The translations under genes were made by a program, and so were the position numbers. A DNA stretch of 12,671 bases from an uncultured Porphyromonadaceae bacterium (lineage in GTDB: Bacteria; Bacteroidota; Bacteroidia; Bacteroidales; Muribaculaceae), in assembly GCA_900555915.1 (NCBI GenBank), contig USNC01000013.1:1-12671 (forward strand), written 5' to 3'. This document shows positions 1 to 6,804 of the stretch, piece by piece. Every line of letters begins with the position of its first letter. Positions within the stretch are counted from its first letter, which is position 1. Below the pieces are notes generated by a model. The model saw nothing but the letters and a program-made list of their open reading frames with translations. It made no database searches and was not told the DNA's origin.

Positions 1-10
1 CATTAACATA

Positions 11-739
11 ATGAAGAAATTATTATTTTTGTCTATAATTGTTCTTGCAGTCATCACAAGTTGCGAGAATGATGATTGTTTGTTCAAGGATCCAGTGATA
101 GAAAACTATTTTCTGTCCATAGACGCTAATTCGGATTTCACTACTTTGGAAGATCAAGAAATGAATATTCTCAAATTAGCACTCGAACGTATTCGCTTCA
201 AGTCTGATGAGAATGGAATTGCGCACATCGCCTCAAAATCAGCCAAAGAAGTTAATATATCCCAGAATATTTATGACTGGATTAAAAATTCTGTTGAAAA
301 TTACAATATAGAATTGATGTCTGGCACAATTTACACTCGTGCTACATACGCAAGTAATTCAGAAAGCGGAGGAAACGAACCATCTGATTGTGTTGCACAT
401 GCCGTTTCAGGAGCTCTCGATTATATATCATATGAATATGCAAATTCAGTTCTTACAAGTCGCTATGGCAGTAATGGTGTTCCTGCAGGCAATATTTATG
501 AAGCTCTGACATTATTTGGGCCTGTAAGAAGAGTTGATTCAAGTTCGTTTCAAGGTGGTATGGTGAATAGAGTAGTCGTTATTGATGGCGGTCATGCCCT
601 TACCGGAGTATCTGTACAAGGTGATTACATTGTCTGTTGGGATTATCAGAAGATGGCTTTAGGTGACCCCAATTATATAAGTTGTCTTTCAATGAGTATG
701 GTTCATGTTTATCAATTTTCCAATAGTTTTAGTTTTTGA
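11..739 (+). CDS. Lipoprotein with papain/C39-like cysteine peptidase fold (putative)
   Basis: The 242-residue product starts with a lipoprotein signal: a Lys pair, a hydrophobic stretch (residues 4-14), and a lipobox ending VITSC with the lipidated Cys at residue 18. It is therefore expected to be membrane-anchored outside the cytoplasm. Residues 25-120 are unrecognised. The C-terminal half has a papain-like pattern: DCVAHAVSGAL with Cys127 at the start of a helix, then GGHALTGV with His195, then IVCWDYQ with Asp211. The Cys-His-Asp order, and a strand pair after the His ending in W-D, match C39/papain-fold peptidases and related toxin domains. The start ATG lies 10 bases from the window edge, so upstream context is unknown. 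The gene is clearly more AT-rich than the core genes from 1792 on, which suggests accessory DNA. The lipoprotein call is firm. The peptidase call is inference from three residues and their setting, and the domain could be an inactive relative or another cysteine hydrolase. Confidence 0.7.
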   Translation: MKKLLFLSIIVLAVITSCENDDCLFKDPVIENYFLSIDANSDFTTLEDQEMNILKLALERIRFKSDENGIAHIASKSAKEVNISQNIYDWIKNSVENYNIELMSGTIYTRATYASNSESGGNEPSDCVAHAVSGALDYISYEYANSVLTSRYGSNGVPAGNIYEALTLFGPVRRVDSSSFQGGMVNRVVVIDGGHALTGVSVQGDYIVCWDYQKMALGDPNYISCLSMSMVHVYQFSNSFSF

Positions 740-765
740 ACTTATTGAGATTTCTATTATACCTG

Positions 766-780
766 AGTAGAGTATCTACT
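766..780 (+). other. Small hairpin with competing inverted repeats between two accessory genes
   Basis: AGTAGA and TCTACT form a perfect 6-bp stem around a GTA loop, just after the peptidase-like lipoprotein gene. Two further pairings cross it: CTGAGT (763-768) with ACTCAG (813-818), and CTACTT (776-781) with AAGTAG (819-824). No good T-tract follows, so a terminator role is weak. I see no Bacteroidetes -7 box in 740-875. Confidence 0.3.
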
Positions 781-875
781 TCACTAAAAAATCTTTAATA
801 AACGTGGAGATGACTCAGAAGTAGAAAAGAGACAGACTTTTATACGTGTCAAATCAGCAAAATAGACAGTGTTTT

Positions 876-1673
876 ATGAATAACAAACAGATTCTCGGAG
901 TCTTACAGGGGCTTCCCTTGATGTTGTTGATTTTGGTCTGTCCGATTTCATTGTCGGCAGTGGAAAATGATATCCATATTAAAAGACTGGCTAACTGGTC
1001 GAAGATTTATGATGAGTCTTTTATTAAGAACCATGGTTACGTCAATGTCTATACAAATATACTGGACTCTCTGGACATAAGTTTTCATGCACCCGATAAG
1101 TTCAACCTGATTTCAGATAAAGAAATCGGACGATCAATACTCGTTTTCCCAAATGAAAATTTTAAATCCAAATATTACTATGGTATTGTGGGAGCGATGC
1201 AGTATGGTCCTGTGTTTGAATCAGAAAATAATGATGCCCTCATTCTTTTTCCTCTAATGATAGACCTTCAGGGAGTGTCGCAAGAGTTTCAGATTGAGCA
1301 GGAACTTATTGCCGCATATGGAGATGACGATATTGACGTGACGCCGCTGATAGCCCGGCACTCAAGGCAAGATATCCCCGGCGACACAAATGCGGACAGT
1401 CTTACTGTGTATGAGTATGAGATTTTGTCTCCCCCTATTGGGGATTACCGCCATTGTGTTGCTTTGGCATTGCGTAGGTATGCTCATTTTCCGCTATTTG
1501 TCAAATTATTGCTGAATGATTCAGGAAAGGAACAGATTACCGAATATATCAAGATTGCTCTTGGGTGTGTACGTTATGGAAATCTACAGAACGCTGAGAT
1601 GCTGGAGGAAGAGAAAAAAGTAGGAGAGGAGGGTAAGTTCCCCCTGAAAAAATATCCTAAATGCAAACATTGA
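876..1673 (+). CDS. Exported protein of unknown function
   Basis: I do not recognise this family. The frame is open from a GTG at 846, but the ATG at 876 is the better start because it places the signal peptide at the N terminus: MNNKQ, then a hydrophobic core (LPLMLLILVCPISL), then LSA before VEND as a plausible signal peptidase I site. The mature part is about 240 residues. It is soluble-looking and mixed in charge, with many aromatic residues in the first half, an acidic GDDDID patch, a Cys in RHCVALALRR, and a Lys/Glu-rich tail ending in KYPKCKH. No catalytic motif is evident. It lies 136 bases after the papain-like lipoprotein gene, in the same orientation and the same AT-rich composition, so the two may have arrived together. 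A functional link is only a guess. The product is probably periplasmic or exported. The reading frame is intact with no sign of decay. Confidence 0.7.
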   Translation: MNNKQILGVLQGLPLMLLILVCPISLSAVENDIHIKRLANWSKIYDESFIKNHGYVNVYTNILDSLDISFHAPDKFNLISDKEIGRSILVFPNENFKSKYYYGIVGAMQYGPVFESENNDALILFPLMIDLQGVSQEFQIEQELIAAYGDDDIDVTPLIARHSRQDIPGDTNADSLTVYEYEILSPPIGDYRHCVALALRRYAHFPLFVKLLLNDSGKEQITEYIKIALGCVRYGNLQNAEMLEEEKKVGEEGKFPLKKYPKCKH

Positions 1674-1751
1674 TTAAGACAGCTATATTTATCAGCGGGT
1701 GGGGATGATTTTTATGCGAAGTGAGAATTGAATACGCAATTGAGATTATAG

Positions 1752-1786
1752 AAAATTAGGAAAAATCATCGATTTTTCCTAATTTT
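1752..1786. repeat. Perfect 16-bp inverted repeat with 3-nt spacer over the 1792 promoter
   Basis: AAAATTAGGAAAAATC (1752-1767), ATC (1768-1770) and GATTTTTCCTAATTTT (1771-1786) are exact reverse complements around a 3-nt spacer. The right arm runs into the -7 promoter element and ends five bases before the ATG at 1792. It could be a dimeric operator or a bidirectional AT-rich terminator for the upstream gene. It is too AT-rich to be a typical strong intrinsic terminator. The repeat is directly visible; its role is inference. Confidence 0.85.
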
Positions 1787-1787
1787 G
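1780..1787 (+). promoter_or_regulatory. Bacteroidetes -7 promoter element (TAATTTTG) for the 1792 operon
   Basis: TAATTTTG matches the Bacteroidetes -7 consensus TAnnTTTG. Only four bases separate it from the ATG at 1792, so transcription would start at or next to the start codon and the mRNA would be nearly leaderless. I see no clear TTG at the usual -33 spacing, so the site may be weak or activator-dependent. It lies inside the inverted repeat at 1752-1786. Confidence 0.55.
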
Positions 1788-1791
1788 TAGT

Positions 1792-2544
1792 ATGAAACTC
1801 AAAAGTGCACTTTACATGGTGCCCGTGCCGATGAGCGGTGCTCCGGTTTCCGACGTGATTCCGGAAGGGAATCTCGTCATCGTGCGTCAGCTCCGCCACT
1901 TCATCGTGGAGAACGTGCGCACGGCGCGGCGCTATCTCCGACATATCGACCCGGCGTTTCCTATCGCCGACTGCTCTTTCAGTGTCCTCGACCGCCATAC
2001 AAGGCCCGAGGATGTGACTGCCATGCTTCAGCCTCTGCGTGAAGGTATTCCGATGGGCGTGATGAGCGAGGCCGGCTGCCCAGGAGTGGCAGATCCGGGC
2101 AGTCATCCGGTGGAGATTGCCCAGCGGGAAGAGTTGCCGGTGGTGCCGCTTGTGGGTCCGAGTTCTATCCTTATGTCGCTGATGGCGTCGGGATTCAATG
2201 GACAGGGGTTTGCCTTTCACGGCTATCTTCCCATTGACCCGGCTGACCGCAAAAAGGCACTCAAGCGTCTTGAATCGGAATCGGCAATGAGGCAGATGAC
2301 GCAGATTTTCATAGAAACTCCCTACCGCAACAACCGTATGGCGGCACTTTTAGCCGATGCACTCAACCCGACAACAATGATGTGTGTGGCGTGCGACATA
2401 ACAGACCCTGAGAAAGAGGAGATAGCGACAGCCACGGCCAAAGCGTGGAAGACCCGCAAGTATGATTTCGACAAACGTCCGGCCATATTCCTGATATATG
2501 CCGGAGCCAAGGGGGGCGACACCCGCCGCTACGAAAAGAAATGA
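1792..2544 (+). CDS. RsmI-like SAM-dependent methyltransferase paralogue (tetrapyrrole methylase fold)
   Basis: The 250-residue protein follows the layout of the RsmI family (16S rRNA C1402 2'-O-methyltransferase): ALYMVPVPM at the N terminus in place of LYVVATPIG, SEAGCPGVADPG (92-103) corresponding to the SDAGTPxxxDPG loop, VGPSSILMSLMASG (121-134), and ETPYRN (175-180). The RsmI AEDTR motif is replaced by VENVRTARRYL (39-49). This fits the second RsmI-like protein found in Bacteroidetes rather than classical RsmI, so the substrate is uncertain. The start at 1792 agrees with the family N terminus and with the adjacent -7 box; later in-frame ATGs (1816) would cut into the first strand. The stop overlaps the next gene by ATGA, suggesting translational coupling. 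The gene is GC-rich, in sharp contrast to the DNA before it. It is cytosolic and uses S-adenosylmethionine by family knowledge. Confidence 0.85.
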   Translation: MKLKSALYMVPVPMSGAPVSDVIPEGNLVIVRQLRHFIVENVRTARRYLRHIDPAFPIADCSFSVLDRHTRPEDVTAMLQPLREGIPMGVMSEAGCPGVADPGSHPVEIAQREELPVVPLVGPSSILMSLMASGFNGQGFAFHGYLPIDPADRKKALKRLESESAMRQMTQIFIETPYRNNRMAALLADALNPTTMMCVACDITDPEKEEIATATAKAWKTRKYDFDKRPAIFLIYAGAKGGDTRRYEKK

Positions 2545-3497
2545 GCCGCAGAATCATTTTCGACGACCAGCCGGGCCTTCCCTTCGAGGAGTGGGAAAAT
2601 CCATACTCGCAACCGGAACAAAAGCAGCCGAAACGCGACATCCCGCGTCCGCTCTACTACTGCTCTTTCGGCAGCGGGTCGAGCGGCAATTCATGCTATA
2701 TCGGAAGCGCCGAGGGAGGTATCATCATAGATGCCGGTCTGCGGGCCGAAGACATAGAGGCCGGCCTTGCCGCCAACGGTGTCAGCATGCGCCATGTGAA
2801 AGCCGTGCTTCTGACCCACGACCATTCCGACCATGTGAAATACGCCTACGCCCTGCTGCGCAACAACCGCCATCTCAAACTCTTCTGCACCAACCGCGTG
2901 CTCAACGGCATGCTGCGCAAGCACTCCATCTCGCGCCGCATCAAGGAATACCACGTGCCGATCTTCAAGGAAATACCGTTCAAGATCCTTGACTTCGAGG
3001 TGACGGCCTTCGATGTGCCCCACGACGGCAGCGACAACATGGGATTCTCGATCGAATTCGACGGACGCCGGTTTGTGGTGGCCACCGATCTCGGCGATGT
3101 CACCGAGCGCGCTGCCCACTACATGTCGGGCGCCAACTATCTGATGATCGAGGCAAACTACGACGTCAACATGCTCCGCTTCGGAAAATATCCAGAATAT
3201 CTGAAGGCGCGCATAATGGGATGCAACGGACATCTCGACAACCGGCAGACGGCATCTTTCCTGTGCGATATAATCAATCCCGGACTCTCGCATATCTTCC
3301 TCTGCCATCTTTCGAAAGACAACAACACGCCGCAGACAGCATTGCGCACCATCCGCGACGCCCTTGAGGCCAAGGGGCTGAGGGTGGGCGACGCCACCGA
3401 TTCTCCCGACGACCTGAAGGCCGACGTGCAGCTCGCCGCTCTGCCGAGGTTTGACATGACACGCTGGTTTGTGTTCCGGCCCCCACTCACACGATAA
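2541..3497 (+). CDS. WalJ/YycJ-like metallo-beta-lactamase-fold hydrolase
   Basis: The 318-residue protein is an MBL-fold hydrolase of the YycJ/WalJ type. Residues 1-37 are a polar, Pro-rich extension. The fold begins at YYCSFGSGSSGNS (39-51), with IIIDAG (61-66) next. The zinc-binding signature THDHSDH spans 92-98. Further likely metal ligands are His161 in DVPHDGSDNMGF, Asp183 in VATDLGD, His231 in CNGHLDN, and His256 in LCHLSKDNN. The run EANYD...ML...YPEYLKARI...GHL is typical of this subfamily. Members of the broader group include nucleases and regulators of cell-wall or DNA-repair processes in Firmicutes; the role in Bacteroidetes is not settled. Translation starts within the ATGA overlap with the RsmI-like gene, which fixes the start. 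The protein has no signal peptide and is expected in the cytosol. The operon continues into mtaB after 32 bases. Confidence 0.85.
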   Translation: MSRRIIFDDQPGLPFEEWENPYSQPEQKQPKRDIPRPLYYCSFGSGSSGNSCYIGSAEGGIIIDAGLRAEDIEAGLAANGVSMRHVKAVLLTHDHSDHVKYAYALLRNNRHLKLFCTNRVLNGMLRKHSISRRIKEYHVPIFKEIPFKILDFEVTAFDVPHDGSDNMGFSIEFDGRRFVVATDLGDVTERAAHYMSGANYLMIEANYDVNMLRFGKYPEYLKARIMGCNGHLDNRQTASFLCDIINPGLSHIFLCHLSKDNNTPQTALRTIRDALEAKGLRVGDATDSPDDLKADVQLAALPRFDMTRWFVFRPPLTR

Positions 3498-3529
3498 ATC
3501 CATCTCCCGTTTCACCCAGATCCTTATAA

Positions 3530-4855
3530 ATGACAGACAACTCCAACATACTCCGCGCATCTTACCACACACTCGGATGCAAACTTAATTTTTCGGAAAC
3601 TTCCGCAATCGGCATGCAGCTGGCGCAGCGCGACATCATCAAGGCGCTCCCCGGCGAGACTCCGGATATTGTGGTGGTCAACACCTGCTCGGTGACAGAA
3701 GTGGCCGACAAGAAAGGCCGCAGCCTGATAAGACGACTCCGTTCGCGATGGCCCGACGCCACTCTGGTGGTGACGGGATGCTATGCGCAGCTGAAACCGC
3801 AGGAGGTGGCTTCGATCGAAGGCGTGGATATGGTGCTCGGCAACGATGAGAAATTGAAGATGGCCGACTATCTCGACCGGTGGATGGAAGACCGCAAGGA
3901 ACGTGTCGACGTACATGAGTGGAAGGACATACGTGAGTTCAGAGGCGCCTGCGAGCGCGGCGACCGCACCCGCTACTGGCTCAAGGTGCAGGACGGCTGC
4001 GACTATTTCTGCACCTACTGCACCATCCCCTTCGCCCGCGGACGAAGCCGCTCGGGCGATATAGCCTCCCTTACAGCGGAGGCGCGCAGGGCCGCCGCCG
4101 AAGGGGGTAAGGAGATTGTGCTTACGGGAGTCAATGTGGGATGTTTCGGCAAGGATACCGGCGAGAACTTCCTTGACCTGCTTAAAAGTCTTGACGCTGT
4201 GGAGGGAATAGAGCGCTACCGCATATCAAGCATAGAGCCGAATCTGCTCACCGAGGAGATAATACGCTGGATTGCCGAGGATAGCCGCGCTTTCATGCCG
4301 AGTTTCCACATTCCCCTCCAGTCAGGTTCGGATGAGGTGCTCCGGCTGATGAACCGCCGCTACCGCACCGACCTCTTCACCGACCGCATCAATCTCATCC
4401 GCAGTCTGATTCCCGACGCTTTCATCGGGGTGGATATAATAGCGGGAGCACGCGGAGAGACCGACGAGGAATGGCGCGTAGGTCTTGACTATGCCGCGTC
4501 GCTCCCGGTGAGCCGCTACCACGTATTCCCATATTCGGAGCGCCCCGGCACCAAGGCTCTCGCCATAGCAGGGCAGGTGAGCCAGGAAGAAAAGCACCGA
4601 AGGGTGGCGCAACTCACAAAACTCAGCGACGAAAAACTGCGTGGTTTCTCCCGCCGGTATTTCGGTGAGGTGCGTCCGGTGCTCTGGGAGCATCCTGACA
4701 GCGCGGACGAAGGTCTGATGTACGGTCATACCGACAATTATCTGCGTGTATGCGCCAAAGCATCGCCCGATCTCTACAATACGATCTCCGAGGCGCGCAT
4801 CACGGGGTTTCACAACGCCGATCCCGAAACGCTCTCCGCTACCATAGACCTCTGA
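3530..4855 (+). CDS. mtaB: tRNA t6A37 methylthiotransferase MtaB
   Basis: This radical-SAM methylthiotransferase converts t6A to ms2t6A at position 37 of tRNAs reading ANN codons (family knowledge). The 441-residue protein has the expected three parts. The N-terminal UPF0004 domain carries three cluster cysteines: Cys17 in TLGCKLN, Cys53 in NTCSVT and Cys84 in TGCYAQ. The radical-SAM core has CDYFCTYC (Cys157, Cys161, Cys164), followed by IPFARGRSRS, LTGVNVGCFG, HIPLQSGSDEVLRLMNR and VDIIAGARGETDEE. A TRAM-like RNA-binding region occupies roughly residues 375-441. The TLGCKLN and LTGVNVG forms favour MtaB over MiaB or RimO, whose motifs differ. It sits 32 bases after the MBL-fold gene and 1 base before the glycosyltransferase gene, so it is inside an operon. 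All key residues are present and the length is normal for MtaB. Confidence 0.93.
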   Translation: MTDNSNILRASYHTLGCKLNFSETSAIGMQLAQRDIIKALPGETPDIVVVNTCSVTEVADKKGRSLIRRLRSRWPDATLVVTGCYAQLKPQEVASIEGVDMVLGNDEKLKMADYLDRWMEDRKERVDVHEWKDIREFRGACERGDRTRYWLKVQDGCDYFCTYCTIPFARGRSRSGDIASLTAEARRAAAEGGKEIVLTGVNVGCFGKDTGENFLDLLKSLDAVEGIERYRISSIEPNLLTEEIIRWIAEDSRAFMPSFHIPLQSGSDEVLRLMNRRYRTDLFTDRINLIRSLIPDAFIGVDIIAGARGETDEEWRVGLDYAASLPVSRYHVFPYSERPGTKALAIAGQVSQEEKHRRVAQLTKLSDEKLRGFSRRYFGEVRPVLWEHPDSADEGLMYGHTDNYLRVCAKASPDLYNTISEARITGFHNADPETLSATIDL

Positions 4856-4856
4856 A

Positions 4857-5855
4857 ATGATGAAGAAGAAACTGTCGGTCATAATATTGAACTGGAACGG
4901 AGAGCGGCTGCTCCGCAGGTTTCTGCCGTCGGTGGTGGACAACACCGCGGGAGAAGATGTGGAGGTCATCGTCGCAGACAACGGATCTTCCGATTCCTCG
5001 CTCATGGTGCTCGCCGATGAATTTCCAGGTGTCCGCGTCATCGCGTTTGACAAGAACTACGGTTTTGCGGAAGGCTACAACCGGGCAATAGAGCAGGTGG
5101 ACACTGAATTTGTCACCCTGCTCAATTCCGATGTGGAGACCCCCCCGGGGTGGTGGCTCCCGATATTGCGCTTCATGGAGGAGCATCCTGAAGTCGGGGC
5201 ATGCCAGCCCAAGATAATGAGTTGCAGGGACAAGACAATGTTTGAATACGCAGGTGCGGCCGGTGGCCTTCTCGACAGGTTGGGCTATCCTTACTGTCGC
5301 GGCCGCCTGTTAGACCGCATTGAGAAAGACAGCGGCCAGTATGATTCGGCACCGGCCGATGTGGCATGGGCTTCGGGCGCGGCTCTGACGGTGAGGCGCG
5401 ACGCCTATCTCACTGCGGGCGGTCTTGACAGTGATTTCTTCGCCCATATGGAGGAGATCGATCTCTGTTGCCGCATGTGGAATGCCGGATGGCGAGTCTG
5501 TGTGGTGCCCTGCTCCAGGGTGTATCATCTCGGCGGCGCGTCGCTTGCCCAGGGCAATCCGCAGAAGACGTATCTGAATTTCCGCAACAATCTGCTTCTG
5601 CTCCATAAGAATTTGCCGGAGAAACGAGGGAAAAAAGTTTTGTTCCGCAGACGACTTATGGATTCGCTGGCGTTTTTTATGTATATGGCGAAGTTTGACT
5701 TCTCCAACGCGCGTGCCATTCTGAAGGCTCATTCCGATTTCCGCAAGATGCGGAAGTCGTACACCCGGTTTCCGGCACGCGATATACTGTCGACACTGCC
5801 CGGTGCCGACAGATATATAGTGTTTGACCGATATCTTAAATTCAAATTTCGCTGA
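4857..5855 (+). CDS. Family 2 glycosyltransferase (rhamnosyltransferase-like)
   Basis: The 332-residue protein has a GT-A fold of family GT2, resembling WbbL-type rhamnosyltransferases. The N-terminal strand is KLSVIILNWNG (5-15). Nucleotide binding is suggested by VIVADNGSSD (38-47) and DKNYGFAEGYNRAI. The metal site is LLNSDVE (88-94), a DxD-like motif, and the acceptor or catalytic loop is MEEIDLCCRMWNAGW (198-212), followed by YHLGGAS (223-229). The C-terminal 100 residues are basic and amphipathic, with RNNLLLLHKN and RRRLMDSLAFFMY, which suggests association with the inner leaflet of the cytoplasmic membrane. It probably transfers a sugar to a lipid-linked or surface polysaccharide precursor; donor and acceptor are unknown. 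Two ATG codons stand in tandem at 4857 and 4860. The gene starts 1 base after the mtaB stop, so it is surely co-transcribed with mtaB. No other polysaccharide genes are nearby. Confidence 0.88.
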   Translation: MMKKKLSVIILNWNGERLLRRFLPSVVDNTAGEDVEVIVADNGSSDSSLMVLADEFPGVRVIAFDKNYGFAEGYNRAIEQVDTEFVTLLNSDVETPPGWWLPILRFMEEHPEVGACQPKIMSCRDKTMFEYAGAAGGLLDRLGYPYCRGRLLDRIEKDSGQYDSAPADVAWASGAALTVRRDAYLTAGGLDSDFFAHMEEIDLCCRMWNAGWRVCVVPCSRVYHLGGASLAQGNPQKTYLNFRNNLLLLHKNLPEKRGKKVLFRRRLMDSLAFFMYMAKFDFSNARAILKAHSDFRKMRKSYTRFPARDILSTLPGADRYIVFDRYLKFKFR

Positions 5856-5916
5856 TGGCGAACTTTGAGGTTTCTGTGTTATGGGTTTATTGTTTAATCG
5901 TTTATGCTGATTGGAT

Positions 5917-6681
5917 ATGAAGAAACTGATACTTGTAAGCAACGACGACGGATATATGGCGAAGGGCGTGAGGGAACTGATGGCGATGCTCGCGCCTTAC
6001 GGCGAGGTGGTGGCGATATGTCCGCACACCGGCCGCAGCGGCCAGTCGATGGCATTGACTTTTGATGCCCCTCTGCGGGTGAGGGAAGTGGAATCGCCGG
6101 TAGAGGGCACTCGTCTCTACAGCTGCAGCGGCACTCCGGTAGACTGTGTAAAGGTGGCGCGTGAGACTGTTCTGGGCGGCCGAATGCCCGATCTGGTTGT
6201 GGCCGGCATAAACCACGGCAGCAACGCCTCGGTCAATGTGGTCTACAGCGGCACGATGGGGGCAGTGCAGGAAGGCGCCATGTGGGGAGTGCCTGCCATA
6301 GGGTTCTCACTTACAAGCCATGATCCGGACGCTGACTTTTTCGCTGTGCGTCCTTCGGTAGACGCGCTGGTGCCGCAGCTTCTTGAAAAGGGACTTCCTT
6401 TCGGCGTATTCATCAATGTGAACGTGCCCGACGGGGTGAAGGACGCTCCGGTGATGTTCTGCCGCGAATGCCGCGCGCATTGGAGCGAGGAGTATGGGCA
6501 GTATAAAGACCCGCAGGGCCAGCCCTTCTTCATGCTTGCCGGCCATCTTGTCAACGACGAGCCGGAATCAACCGACACCGATCTCTGGGCTTTGGCTCAC
6601 GGGCGCACATCGGTTGTGGCAGAATACCTGCCACGCACAGCAGCCTCGGCCCTCGTTCCCGATTGGCTTAAAGAAATCTGA
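5917..6681 (+). CDS. surE: 5'/3'-nucleotidase SurE
   Basis: SurE dephosphorylates nucleoside monophosphates and short polyphosphates in stationary phase or stress (family knowledge). The 254-residue product has every hallmark: ILVSNDDG with the metal-binding pair Asp10-Asp11, the PHTGRSGQSMALT segment with Ser41, SGTPVDCVK (71-79), and GINHGSN with Asn99, then YSGTMGAVQEGAMWGVPAIGFS. The ATG at 5917 is preferred over the in-frame TTG at 5911 because MKKLILVSNDDG is the usual SurE N terminus. A 61-base gap separates it from the glycosyltransferase gene, and I see no promoter in it, so read-through from the 1792 operon is likely. From memory, surE is often followed by lpxB in Bacteroidales. Here it is followed by an AT-rich stretch and an unrelated lipoprotein gene. 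Confidence 0.95.
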   Translation: MKKLILVSNDDGYMAKGVRELMAMLAPYGEVVAICPHTGRSGQSMALTFDAPLRVREVESPVEGTRLYSCSGTPVDCVKVARETVLGGRMPDLVVAGINHGSNASVNVVYSGTMGAVQEGAMWGVPAIGFSLTSHDPDADFFAVRPSVDALVPQLLEKGLPFGVFINVNVPDGVKDAPVMFCRECRAHWSEEYGQYKDPQGQPFFMLAGHLVNDEPESTDTDLWALAHGRTSVVAEYLPRTAASALVPDWLKEI

Positions 6682-6711
6682 TTCTCCTTCAGGCGCAGTC
6701 TGAACCGGCTG

Positions 6712-6801
6712 TCAACAACCCTCCTCTATGATCCAGTCTCCGATGGTGCGGGTCTCGGAGGAGAAGTTGGCGCCGATACGGTAGACTGTGCGGCTTTGCT
6801 T
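6712..6801 (-). pseudogene. Possible 3' remnant of a minus-strand gene
   Basis: On the minus strand this 29-codon open tail reads KQSRTVYRIGANF, then SSETRTIGDWIIEEGC and a stop. It is preceded by an in-frame stop at 6802-6804, just where the DNA changes from GC-rich to very AT-rich. Composition and residue choice look like the C terminus of a real protein whose 5' part has been lost. I do not recognise the family. The same bases are also open on the + strand as an extension of the surE frame, so the call is tentative. Confidence 0.25.
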
Positions 6802-6804
6802 TTA

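Noticed and set aside
846..875. GTG start giving a ten-residue N-terminal extension of the exported protein
   Set aside because: It would bury the signal peptide behind a polar MSNQQNRQCF segment; the ATG at 876 gives a normal signal peptide.
1756..2220. 154-codon minus-strand open frame across the 1752 inverted repeat and the methyltransferase gene
   Set aside because: His/Arg-rich translation typical of an antisense shadow; the + strand carries a clear RsmI-family protein.
2691..3572. 293-codon minus-strand open frame opposite the MBL-fold gene
   Set aside because: Val/His/Glu-rich low-information translation with no motifs; the opposite strand has the THDHSDH protein.
4322..5053. 243-codon minus-strand open frame opposite mtaB and the glycosyltransferase gene
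   Set aside because: It crosses the junction of two well-supported + strand genes and shows no domain features.
5911..5916. TTG start for surE
   Set aside because: The ATG two codons later gives the standard MKKLILVSNDDG N terminus.
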